From Bacteroidota bacterium (GTDB taxonomy: Bacteria > Bacteroidota > Bacteroidia > Chitinophagales > JADIYW01): 48,700 bases of DNA. A model generated the notes under the pieces. It did no database searches and was not told where the DNA came from. It was given only the letters and a program-made list of their open reading frames with translations. Positions 16,470-24,318 of this stretch are shown here, one piece after another; positions within the stretch are counted from its first letter, which is position 1; every line of letters starts with the position of its first letter. The position numbers and the translations under genes are program-made. Location of the stretch: NCBI GenBank assembly GCA_028288625.1, contig JAQBNI010000048.1:1-48700 (forward strand), written 5' to 3'.

Positions 16470-17089
16470 CTTGTGTCCTCCTTTCCAAAATCTCCAATTT
16501 CACCTCATGTAAACGATCCCTACATGAGTGTCGTTGTATCTTCCTTTCAAATTCGGTTACCTGCGACTATAATGCATCACAACCACGTAGAATGTTGTGT
16601 CTTCCTTTCAAATCCTGTCATTTACAACCTTTCACAAACTAGGACAGCTGCTTGAGTGTTGTGTCCTCCTTTCAAATTGAGGTCATTTCCAACCAATTTC
16701 ATTCATATAAACCATTTCAAATGGTTGTGTCTTCCTTTCAAATTCCGGTCATTTACAACCTCCGGTAAATTAGTTCCGCAGCCGGAGATGTTGTGTCCTC
16801 CTTTCAAATTCTGGTCATTTCCAACTTCGCCACCTTAACCCATAACTCCAAATGGATTGTGTCCTCCCTTCAAATTCTGGTCATTTCCAACCAACAAACA
16901 TGCATTTGCCATTGATCTCACGTTGTGTCCTCCTTTCAAATTCTCGTCATTTCCAACATACTATTTAAGTGAAAATCCGTCATAACAGTTGTGTCCTCCT
17001 TTCAAATTCAAGACATTTCGAACACGCGCAAATCAAAGGCCGATGTAACATTTGTTGTGTCCTCCTTTCAAATTCCCGTCATTTACAAC
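16470..17089 (-). CRISPR. CRISPR array, 10 repeats and 9 spacers
   Basis: On the plus strand the 36-base repeat begins GTTGTGTCCTCCTTTCAAAT and ends GGTCATTTCCAAC. Repeat starts are 16470, 16533, 16594, 16658, 16724, 16790, 16856, 16922, 16988 and 17054. Spacers are 30 bases in the right part and 25-29 in the left part, and all differ. The two repeats nearest the effector (16470 and 16533) are degenerate and the third lacks one base, marking the old end. The leader should therefore lie right of 17089 and transcription should run leftward, with the effector. The crRNA repeat would then end in GAAAGGAGGACACAAC. The terminal GTTG and CAAC are complementary, but no strong hairpin forms near the 3' end, which hints at tracrRNA dependence. 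Confidence 0.95.
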
Positions 17090-17767
17090 ACGTAGCTTAT
17101 AATGTTTTAAAAGTAGCTATACCGCCAGCGTAATTAATAGAAAAGTGACATAATTTTTTTAGCCGGACGTTTATTTAAAATAAAAAGGAAGTTATTTACT
17201 TACATACTGTAGTAAATCTTAGGGGACAGTTCACTCATTGCAAGCAATAGTGTTTTACAACTCCCCTTGGTGCGTTGCTTCATGCAGCAGGTATTTATTT
17301 TGCCGGTCATTGTTTCAAAGAACTCGATATTAAATTTAAACTATTCTTATACAATTTCATTACTGTTATCATAATTCTTTTATCATCGTAGAAATATTTA
17401 AAGGTTTTAATAGGCAAAAGTCATATATGAGAAAAGAGAAGAAAAGTTATTTAGATATTAGTATTGATGATTCATAATCTTTTGTATAGAAAAATTATTT
17501 AAAAAAACAAGAGTATTTATACGTGATCTTTTATGTCAAAACTTGCTAAAAATAAGTTTTGAGTGAATAAGTCAAGATTGCGTAGTTCTACTATTGCTTT
17601 TGTCATTTTTTATTCTTTCTTTTGAAACTAGTTAACTATCTGAGTATTGAATTTGACTATTTCCCCCACTATTTTAATTCGATTTCTCCATTTCTTCCTA
17701 CACTAGAAAACTGTATCGATCCTGTCGACGGATGGATATAAATTATTTTATAAATAAAAAAATTCAA
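17090..17767. other. AT-rich gene-free stretch: presumed CRISPR leader and upstream region of a lipoprotein gene
   Basis: No convincing gene lies in these 678 bases. The first 150 are very AT-rich and adjoin the well-kept end of the array, so they are the likely leader with a minus-strand promoter; TACTTTTA on that strand is one possible -7 element. Hairpins are visible at about 17231-17252 (ATTGC/GCAAT), about 17270-17290 (TGCT/AGCA) and 17537-17561 (CAAAACTT/AAGTTTTG). CCGGTCATT at 17303-17311 repeats nine bases of the CRISPR repeat. The right end carries the A/T-rich start region of the lipoprotein gene. Confidence 0.45.
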
Positions 17768-19093
17768 ATGAAACAAACACGATTACTATATCGAAGGTAC
17801 CCTTATGTGGTATATGCTTCGATTTTCATCTGTGCTTCAATTATGATTGCTTTTGGTTGTAAAAAATACAATGATCAATCAGAAACAACAAAGAGCACCA
17901 CCGTAAGTTTTGCCAAAGAATGGTTTTATGGAGTTTTCAACCAAAGCGCTCTTTTCCAAAGTTATAATGCGAAATTGAATGGTGCCAAATTGCCCGACTG
18001 GAAACATGGCATCTACAAAAAAACGGGGGATATAGAAATTATGGAATACCCCCTTGTTAAAGCAAGAACTAAGGTGTTCTTACCGCAATCAAATTCCAAG
18101 CGAGATAATTTGAAAATTGCAGAAGGTACACTGACTCGGATTGTTTTTTTTAAAAGGCCAAACGGCGAGATTATAGTAAGAGAACTTGATTACGTACCAG
18201 ACCTGGCATACCTTGAAAAGAAGGGATTTGACATAAGTGATGTTTCCATTGGAAATATTGACAAGGGTTACTCAGGTAAATTGATAGTTCGTAAGTGGGA
18301 CGGAACCGAACTTTCCCGCAGAATTATCTTGAACGGTAAGATTATTAAATCAGGACGCCTGTCTAAAACAAATCCTCAGAGCAACGGTGGTGCGAGACTT
18401 GCGGGCGACAATTGTGTAACTTTTCTTGTAACTATCTTTCAAACGTTTTGTGATGAACGATGGAATGGTGATGAACTGGTTAGAGAAACGTGTTATACGG
18501 AGATTATAGATAGTTGGTACGAAGAATATTGTGTTGAAAGCAATGATTGTTCATCTGGAATGACGATCGAATGCATATGTCAGCTATATGGCATTTGTGA
18601 TGGAAATGAAACCCCTGTGCCGCCATGCGAAACTGCTTGCGCTGATGTGGAGGAAGCTTTACAAACGGCTAGTGCTGGGGAAGAACTTGATTACCGTGTA
18701 GGTGTTAACGGAGGGGCGGAGAATGGGAATGGCGAGACGTACAGAACCGTCACACCTTACTGGACATTCTTTCGTCAGCCAAATATGTTGTCCCACACGT
18801 GGGATTTTACCGCGAGTTATGAGGGGAAACATTATCTTACCAACGGTGTGTGGTGTTTTCGAGATGGAAGTTTGGCTTATACAGGAACGACACAAGGTGG
18901 AGCACAGCCAGCATGCATTACTCAAACTTGTAGTGTTATGGAGCACCCGACAATGTTTGTTGATGCTCAACATTACCGGGCGCGTCTAAAATTTAAGCTG
19001 CAGTTTTCTTCTGCTTGTTTAGGCGGACAGCAACTTTCTCCTGTAGAACACAGCATGACATCAACTTTTTTAACTACTGAAGGCATTCAATAA
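17768..19093 (+). CDS. Cysteine-rich surface lipoprotein, unknown function
   Basis: From the ATG at 17768 (a TTG/ATG 12 codons earlier is possible) the protein has about 441 residues. The basic N-terminus and hydrophobic stretch YASIFICASIMIAFGC end at a lipobox cysteine followed by KK. The middle region contains FAKEWFYGVF and several beta-like segments. Residues 220-310 hold about a dozen cysteines, in a pattern seen in other Bacteroidota surface proteins. The C-terminal 120 residues look like a secreted beta domain. No enzyme motif is recognised. An intrinsic terminator follows at 19101. It opens a plus-strand block with a secreted protein, a ligase-like membrane protein and a peptidase. 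Confidence 0.6.
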   Translation: MKQTRLLYRRYPYVVYASIFICASIMIAFGCKKYNDQSETTKSTTVSFAKEWFYGVFNQSALFQSYNAKLNGAKLPDWKHGIYKKTGDIEIMEYPLVKARTKVFLPQSNSKRDNLKIAEGTLTRIVFFKRPNGEIIVRELDYVPDLAYLEKKGFDISDVSIGNIDKGYSGKLIVRKWDGTELSRRIILNGKIIKSGRLSKTNPQSNGGARLAGDNCVTFLVTIFQTFCDERWNGDELVRETCYTEIIDSWYEEYCVESNDCSSGMTIECICQLYGICDGNETPVPPCETACADVEEALQTASAGEELDYRVGVNGGAENGNGETYRTVTPYWTFFRQPNMLSHTWDFTASYEGKHYLTNGVWCFRDGSLAYTGTTQGGAQPACITQTCSVMEHPTMFVDAQHYRARLKFKLQFSSACLGGQQLSPVEHSMTSTFLTTEGIQ

Positions 19094-19100
19094 CTACAAA

Positions 19101-19136
19101 CCAGGGCATAGTTTTGCTATGCCTTGGTTCTTTTTA
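19101..19136 (+). terminator. Intrinsic terminator after the lipoprotein gene
   Basis: The 11-base stem CCAGGGCATAG/CTATGCCTTGG, with one wobble, is followed by TTCTTTTT. It separates the lipoprotein gene from the next secreted-protein gene. It also argues that the latter starts at 19141 rather than at an in-frame codon inside the hairpin. Confidence 0.8.
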
Positions 19137-19140
19137 TTTA

Positions 19141-19887
19141 ATGATTAAACTTATGAAGTCACTTATTGCGATTTGTTTAATTCTAAGTTGTGGGCATGCC
19201 TTTCGAAATAATTCTACCGAACAACTTCAAGGCTTTGCTTACGTTATTAGCTACGCTGAGTATACGCTATCTGGAAAGATGAAATTCTTTAATTCAGATA
19301 CCACAAAGTTATACTCCTATAAAAATATAGTAATGTACCGGATTCCATATCGATTCGATTCGCTTCTAAATAATAGGCCGTTGCTAAAGGAAACACGCTA
19401 TCATTACTTTGTTTATGCTAAGGATAGCAGTTGCGGGTATAACTATGATCCGATGAGACCAGAACTTGATAATAAGCGCTATTCAGTTGATTCAATTGAC
19501 GCTGCAACATTTGTTACTACGGCAGATGAACTCTTTAAGCAAAATGATTTATTACTCCAATCGACACATAAAGAAGTATCAGCGATTCATGAGATATATT
19601 TGGCAAAATCCAAAGTAAATGCAACAAGTCCCCAGTCTACTGTGGAATACTTTTATGCTAAAAGATCGAATGACCCATTTTTTTCTTTATCGAAACAATT
19701 AGATAGTATAAAGGAAATGAAACTTTACAAAGTATATACACATACGGATTCTTTTTTGAACCAAACAAATAACACAATGATAGGAGCTATTGATTACACC
19801 TTAGAATTGCAGTCTATTTCAGTTGATGACCAAAGAGATATCCTTTCCTACTTGCATAGATACTTAGATCAAGTAATAAAGAAGTAA
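19141..19887 (+). CDS. Secreted protein of unknown function
   Basis: From the ATG at 19141 the product has about 248 residues. The N-terminus MIKLMKSLIAICLILSCGHA is a signal peptide, possibly lipoprotein type (LSCG). The mature part is rich in Tyr, Asp and Ser and contains beta-like segments and a C-terminal helix (DQRDILSYLHRYLDQVIKK). No family is recognised. It lies between a lipoprotein gene and the O-antigen-ligase-like gene on the same strand. It may be a partner or substrate of that block, but nothing in the sequence proves this. Confidence 0.5.
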   Translation: MIKLMKSLIAICLILSCGHAFRNNSTEQLQGFAYVISYAEYTLSGKMKFFNSDTTKLYSYKNIVMYRIPYRFDSLLNNRPLLKETRYHYFVYAKDSSCGYNYDPMRPELDNKRYSVDSIDAATFVTTADELFKQNDLLLQSTHKEVSAIHEIYLAKSKVNATSPQSTVEYFYAKRSNDPFFSLSKQLDSIKEMKLYKVYTHTDSFLNQTNNTMIGAIDYTLELQSISVDDQRDILSYLHRYLDQVIKK

Positions 19888-20046
19888 GAATAAATACAAT
19901 TGATATCAGGTAATACATTGTAATTAAATACTATTTTAAGAGACTCCTAATTATATCTTTTATATATGAAAAATGAGATTCAAAAAAATGATTTGAAAAC
20001 CCGGCGAACAAGAAAAGCTAACGTTGAATTGTAAGATGACTTTCTC

Positions 20047-21813
20047 ATGCGTGTAACTATTTTCAATAGGCAAGAAGCTATCCAATCCTTTTTTATTTGT
20101 TTACTTTTTATATGTGCGCCTTCTATTATCCATCTAAATATTTTCTCGCATTATTACCAGCGCGTTCTTGAATGTGTGCTTTTCTTTACATGCTGCTCTT
20201 TTTTTTTATTTAGAGTCATAAACTATAAAGAGAAGATACTAATTGGCTACTTTGAATTTATAATTGTTGGGTATGTATTATTTGTAGTGCTTAGAGCGAT
20301 TCTATTTAAACGAGGTGATCTTGAATCGTTGCTTCATTGTATTTTTTATGTGACTTCTTATTTTATACTAAAGCTCCATTTCAATAAGACGAAAGAATAT
20401 ATCGCACCGTTCTTGATTGTTATGATTTCCGGGACAGTCCTTTTTTATCTCATTGACTTTTTAATCTTTACTGAAGGCTCACTACTAGAACGCATGAGGG
20501 CATTGTATAGTCCAAACAAGAGCATCTTTGGTATTTTAGTGGCTTCACAACTAATGCTTATTGGGCCGGTGATTGTACCCCGGATAATATCATTTTCAGC
20601 TCGGAGGAAAGTATATCTAGCTCTGATAATTTTATTTGTCGGGGGGCTGATACTTTTGCTTTTAAGCGATAGCAGATCAGGGTGGCTCGGGTTTATTACT
20701 AGTATTTTTATTCTTATTTTTCTAGAGCAAAAGAAATCAAGGTATAAAAACTATTTTGTAGGAACCTTGTTTCTGTTTCTTAGTGCTTTCACCTATTTCC
20801 TTTTTTTCTATAAGTACGATTCTTCAAGTGGTAGACTATTGGTGTATAAAATTGGCCTACTAATTTTTAAGGATCATTGGTTGAATGGCGTAGGCTTTGG
20901 GCAGTTCAAGGAATACTATAACAATTATCAAGCTGCATATTTTGCCCATCACAGTATTGATAGTAAAGAAGCATTATTAGCAGATAACACTTTTTATGCA
21001 TTTAATGACTATTGGCAGTTGCTCATTGAACAGGGTGTAATCGGCTTAGGACTCATTGGCAGTGCATGCTTTTTATTTGCTCGTCAAACCCTTACAAAGA
21101 AAGTAATCGCCAGTACCCCTCTCGTCTGTGGGGCACTGGCGTCATTACTAGTCGTTGGGGTTGCTGCATTGTTTTCATACCCCTTACAGACAGATGCAAT
21201 TATAATGCAGAGCATTGTTTGCATAGCTATCCTTGAAGCGTACACAGAAAAAGGAAAATATTGGTTCCCGCTGGAATTGCGATTAGCTCAAATGTGTTTA
21301 ATTGCTTTGTCCTTGCTATTTCTGGTATTCAGTGTAATGGTATTTCAATATCGAATTCAAAGTGGACAAGCGCTCGCGTTATCCAGAAGCGGATTTAAAA
21401 AGAAATCGCTACTTATATATGAAAAACTGTCACGCTCAGGAATGTATGATCGTGAGACTTCATACGCATTTGCACAAGAACTCTATGCTGCTAATAATTT
21501 ACAGAAAGCACAATACCAGTTGGATCTTTTAAAAGTATCATATCCAACAAACGATGTATACAAGTTAGCGGGAATTGTTGCTCAGGATTTGAAACATAAC
21601 ACGGTGGCTGAAAACGCCCTTACGACAGCAATTTATATTGCTCCGAATAGAGTAGCAACACGATATCAGTTGTTAGAATTTTATTTAGCTATCGGTGATA
21701 CTGCAAAAGCTGTACGATGGGCATATTCAATTAGAAATATGAAAATTAAAGTACCTTCTACTACAGCCAATTTTTATAAGAATAAAGCCAAAGAATTTCT
21801 TGAAGGTTTATGA
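20047..21813 (+). CDS. O-antigen ligase / PglL-like membrane protein with C-terminal TPR-like region
   Basis: The 588-residue protein has about 11 membrane helices. It carries the Wzy_C-type stretch LLLLSDSRSGWLGF (about 203-216) and the large periplasmic-loop motif WLNGVGFGQFKEYY near 278-291. A soluble C-terminal tail of about 140 residues looks like TPR helices. Proteins of this superfamily join polysaccharide to lipid A-core (WaaL) or glycans to proteins (PglL/O-OTase). A TPR tail is common among the latter. It overlaps the M23 peptidase gene by four bases. The substrate is unknown; a glycosylated lipoprotein from the upstream genes is one possibility. Confidence 0.7.
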   Translation: MRVTIFNRQEAIQSFFICLLFICAPSIIHLNIFSHYYQRVLECVLFFTCCSFFLFRVINYKEKILIGYFEFIIVGYVLFVVLRAILFKRGDLESLLHCIFYVTSYFILKLHFNKTKEYIAPFLIVMISGTVLFYLIDFLIFTEGSLLERMRALYSPNKSIFGILVASQLMLIGPVIVPRIISFSARRKVYLALIILFVGGLILLLLSDSRSGWLGFITSIFILIFLEQKKSRYKNYFVGTLFLFLSAFTYFLFFYKYDSSSGRLLVYKIGLLIFKDHWLNGVGFGQFKEYYNNYQAAYFAHHSIDSKEALLADNTFYAFNDYWQLLIEQGVIGLGLIGSACFLFARQTLTKKVIASTPLVCGALASLLVVGVAALFSYPLQTDAIIMQSIVCIAILEAYTEKGKYWFPLELRLAQMCLIALSLLFLVFSVMVFQYRIQSGQALALSRSGFKKKSLLIYEKLSRSGMYDRETSYAFAQELYAANNLQKAQYQLDLLKVSYPTNDVYKLAGIVAQDLKHNTVAENALTTAIYIAPNRVATRYQLLEFYLAIGDTAKAVRWAYSIRNMKIKVPSTTANFYKNKAKEFLEGL

Positions 21814-22370
21814 TAGCAGCAACAACCCATACTATTGCAGGAAGATCGAGAAATCCGATTAGAAACCGTTGGGCAAAAATTATCGCTTCTGTTGTTTTGA
21901 TTACGGTAGTAATATTTATTCCATTTGGCCGGCGAGCTTTTCCCATCAGAAATTCATACCATATTGATTCATTAAGTTTTTGGTATTACCCGTGGGGCAT
22001 TTCAGAGGTTCATAAAGGGATTGACATCTTTACTGACTCTGCGGCCTCGGTATATTCACCGGTGAGCGGAATTGTTTGGGAGCAAGGATATGGCACGCTG
22101 GGAGGGAATTATATTTATATATTGGGCCCAGGTCTGCGAACGTATTATTTTGCTCACCTCAGCGCTGTCTATGCGCACCGGTATCAATGGGTAAGCAAAA
22201 ATCAAATAATCGGTGCTGTGGGAAATACTGGAAATGCGATAGGCAAGCCATTCCATCTCCATTACTCAATTCATAGTCCATTGCCTTTACTGGGTCACTA
22301 TAATGAGAGAGAATATAAAGCCACTGAGAAACTATTTTACCTTGATCCCCTAAGTGATAATACTCCCTAA
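21810..22370 (+). CDS. M23-family metallopeptidase-like protein
   Basis: The 186-residue protein has one N-terminal membrane helix (about 23-39). The LytM/M23 core follows: His68 and Asp72 in HKGIDIF, His116 in FAHLS, and His149-x-His151 in HLHYS. These are the usual zinc ligands and catalytic histidine, so it should be an active peptidoglycan endopeptidase anchored in the inner membrane and facing the periplasm. Its ATG overlaps the ligase-like gene stop. A job in remodelling the wall for export or surface assembly of the neighbouring products is likely but inferred. Confidence 0.8.
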   Translation: MIAATTHTIAGRSRNPIRNRWAKIIASVVLITVVIFIPFGRRAFPIRNSYHIDSLSFWYYPWGISEVHKGIDIFTDSAASVYSPVSGIVWEQGYGTLGGNYIYILGPGLRTYYFAHLSAVYAHRYQWVSKNQIIGAVGNTGNAIGKPFHLHYSIHSPLPLLGHYNEREYKATEKLFYLDPLSDNTP

Positions 22371-22638
22371 TTATTAAGTATTGCAGAAATAATTTTCTCT
22401 AATAGCATTAATAGTACTGCTGTAATAGCGTCTTTTTTTCTTTTTTGATCTTCGTTTGAGCGCATAATCTGCCATTTAGTTATGCCTCTCTATCTAGTAA
22501 GCGGTGCCCGCTTCAAATGTATTTTGAGAATTTCAATCCAAAAAGGACAAGTCGTTACATGTGATTGCTGGTAAATAAATTTTAAGTTCGTTCCGTTTCG
22601 ATCTTGGATGAATAGAGTTGATTTAGCTAGGGTTGAAT

Positions 22639-22664
22639 AAAAAAAGGGCTTATAGAAGCCCTTC
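22639..22664 (-). terminator. Intrinsic terminator overlapping the RadC-like stop codon
   Basis: On the minus strand GGGCTT pairs with AAGCCC across a CTAT loop and a run of seven T follows. The stem includes the last codons and stop of the RadC-like gene. The 260 bases to its left, back to the M23 gene, hold nothing recognisable. Confidence 0.75.
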
Positions 22665-23120
22665 ATCTGCGAATGAGAAATAACCTGCGGAGGTAATGAT
22701 AAGATGGTCATATACCATCATATCTAAGAAAGAAGCAGCTTCCTTTATCTTTCGTGTAAGCTGTATATCAGCGGTACTTGGCATGACACTGCCCGAAGGA
22801 TGATTGTGTGAAAGTATCAATGACACCGCCGTTGCTTTCAGTGCAGCAATCAGAATAAGTCGTATATCAGCAACAGTGCCGGTTATACCTCCCGTTGAGA
22901 CCAGGTACACTCCTAACACGCGATTACTGCGATTCAATAGCAACACGTTAAACTGCTCTATAAAGTCCATAGCATCGCTATTCCAAAGATTGAGCAGGAT
23001 TTCATAGGCTTCATATGAAGACGTGATTACAGGGCGCTGTGAGGGCTTTATAGCGGTTTTATAGATAAGCTGCACCTCCGATACCTCGCGAAGGTTAATC
23101 TTGTTTGTTTGTTGTTCCAT
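22650..23120 (-). CDS. radC: RadC-like JAB/MPN domain protein
   Basis: From the ATG at 23120 the protein has 156 residues; a TTG 10 codons earlier is also in frame. It contains the JAB metalloprotease metal-binding motif HNHPSG (residues 115-120 from the upstream TTG) and the following S and Asp128, as in all RadC proteins. The short form without the N-terminal helix-hairpin-helix domain is typical of mobile elements in Bacteroidota. The biochemical role of RadC is not settled. It forms a minus-strand maintenance block with the RuvC-like and XRE genes but has its own terminator. Confidence 0.85.
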   Translation of the reverse strand: MEQQTNKINLREVSEVQLIYKTAIKPSQRPVITSSYEAYEILLNLWNSDAMDFIEQFNVLLLNRSNRVLGVYLVSTGGITGTVADIRLILIAALKATAVSLILSHNHPSGSVMPSTADIQLTRKIKEAASFLDMMVYDHLIITSAGYFSFADEGLL

Positions 23121-23224
23121 ACTGAATGAATTTAAATTTTCAATGAGCAATCTGGATTCAGTGTATGGGTATTAGAGAGCGAAAAATAGTTGGGGAAAAT
23201 CACTAGCTGTTATTATTATTTGAG

Positions 23225-23252
23225 AAATAAAAAACGCCCTATTGGGCGTTTT
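23225..23252 (-). terminator. Intrinsic terminator overlapping the RuvC-like stop codon
   Basis: A nine-base perfect stem AAAACGCCC/GGGCGTTTT with a TATT loop is flanked by T-runs on the minus strand. It covers the last codons of the RuvC-like gene, the same arrangement as at RadC. Confidence 0.75.
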
Positions 23253-23733
23253 CCGTTTTGCTTAATTCTGCCGCGATGGTCGCTTCAAAGAGCTTTATGT
23301 AATGAGCATTCTTGCTTTTTGATTCTCGTTTATGTCGCATAAATAACTCCGGATATTTATTACCGACATATTCACTTAATGATTTTTTATTGCCTTTCAT
23401 ATCTGGCAGGCAATAGCCTTTCAGATCATCAACGGTGTACATGCAGAACGGACGTTCCATACGAGTAAGTTCCTGCTGCAGTCCTTTGATCACCTGCAAT
23501 AATGTTTGTGTGCAATAAGAGGGTGCCGGAGTTTTGATACCAATATGCGCGATGTTGTACCGTGAGAGCAATGTTTTCAAGGAACTAACAATAAGAACCA
23601 ATTTGGTTTTAGACCATCGCTCCTTAAAGGTGAGCACCTTATATTCCAATAATGTGCCTGCACACAACACTGCAAAGCCGATGATTCTTGTGCCGACACT
23701 GAGGCCAATATTACATGTTTTGGATTCGGTCAT
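23239..23733 (-). CDS. RuvC-like RNase H-fold protein with altered catalytic positions
   Basis: The 164-residue protein begins with a strand-turn NIGLSVGTRIIGFAVL that matches the RuvC/RNase H opening motif (normally GLDPGT), but Ser12 replaces the catalytic Asp. The second strand HIGIKTPAPS lacks the usual Glu. The C-terminal helix KSKNAHYIKLFEATIAAEL lacks the usual Asp pair. It could be an inactive structural or DNA-binding relative. Its start lies inside the end of the preceding small gene (23-base overlap), so the two are co-expressed. The fold assignment rests on the first motif and overall length. Confidence 0.5.
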   Translation of the reverse strand: MTESKTCNIGLSVGTRIIGFAVLCAGTLLEYKVLTFKERWSKTKLVLIVSSLKTLLSRYNIAHIGIKTPAPSYCTQTLLQVIKGLQQELTRMERPFCMYTVDDLKGYCLPDMKGNKKSLSEYVGNKYPELFMRHKRESKSKNAHYIKLFEATIAAELSKTENAQ

Positions 23734-23929
23734 GATTGTTCACTAAACTGACGAATAATGCAGCGCGGTTACGAATGTTAGGCAGGCTCAGTGCGCGGGC
23801 CAACTTCTTGCGCAATAATTCAGCAGGGTATCGATTTGCAAAGACTAAGAATTGACCATACGAATCATGATCATTGAGTGCTTTTGCAAGTTCGAGAGCT
23901 AGTAATTCTTTTTCATTGTAATGGGTCAT
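23711..23929 (-). CDS. Small helical protein of Bacteroidota elements
   Basis: The 72-residue protein reads LALELAKALNDHDSYGQFLVFANRYPAELLRKKLARALSLP...ALFVSLV. This is the pattern of a short helical family (AKxLND...YPxxLLRK...RGALF) often found near RuvC-like and plasmid genes on Bacteroidota mobile elements. The function is unknown. It overlaps the RuvC-like gene by 23 bases. Two 12-base direct repeats upstream (23952 and 23978) probably control it. Confidence 0.65.
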   Translation of the reverse strand: MTHYNEKELLALELAKALNDHDSYGQFLVFANRYPAELLRKKLARALSLPNIRNRAALFVSLVNNHDRIQNM

Positions 23930-23951
23930 AGTAATAATTAGTTAATAATAT

Positions 23952-23989
23952 CGAACGAACGATAAATTATTTCTAAACGAACGAACGAT
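23952..23989. repeat. Two direct copies of CGAACGAACGAT upstream of the RuvC-like operon
   Basis: Identical 12-mers lie at 23952-23963 and 23978-23989, 26 bases apart, about 2.5 helical turns. They sit 23-60 bases before the start of the small gene at 23929, in promoter position. They are probably operator sites, possibly for the adjacent XRE repressor. Confidence 0.5.
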
Positions 23990-24019
23990 GTCGGCGTATA
24001 ACTAAACTAAGCATATCAA

Positions 24020-24292
24020 CTATGGCTTCGTCTCAGCTGAAAGCGTTTCTTTCTTTTGTATGATGTGAGGTTTATATTCTTGCAAGAGATCAATATAGAA
24101 GTCATTAATGAATGCACTATAGATAACACTTAGTTTAAGCAGGTTGATAATACTTGGCAGCGCTAATCCCTTTTCCCATTGCCCAATGCGGGCTGCATTT
24201 TTAAAGCCCAACATAAAAGCAATTTGTTTTTGCGTATAGCCTTGAATATCTCGATGCTTTTTTAACCGATTTGGAAAACGAATAGTTTCCAT
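24020..24292 (-). CDS. XRE-family helix-turn-helix regulator
   Basis: The 90-residue protein has the XRE/Cro core at about 9-55: RLKKHRDIQGYTQKQIAFMLGFKNAARIGQWEKGLALPSIINLLKLSVIY. The recognition helix lies around KNAARIGQWE. It ends with a Lys/Glu-rich tail. Such small repressors control excision or replication genes on mobile elements. Two GATATC sites in inverted arrangement directly upstream of its start (24301-24318) suggest autoregulation. Confidence 0.85.
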   Translation of the reverse strand: METIRFPNRLKKHRDIQGYTQKQIAFMLGFKNAARIGQWEKGLALPSIINLLKLSVIYSAFINDFYIDLLQEYKPHIIQKKETLSAETKP

Positions 24293-24300
24293 GCAGTAAC

Positions 24301-24318
24301 GATATCAAAAGTGATATC
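24301..24318. promoter_or_regulatory. Inverted GATATC pair, likely XRE operator
   Basis: GATATC at 24301-24306 and 24313-24318, each itself palindromic, are separated by six bases. They lie nine bases upstream of the XRE start codon, a typical place for an autorepressor to bind. Confidence 0.45.

Noticed and set aside
16470-16505. First degenerate repeat as the tracrRNA anti-repeat
   Set aside because: It keeps the 66-base-like periodicity of the array and decays only in its right half, which fits an old terminal repeat better; no separate structure follows it.
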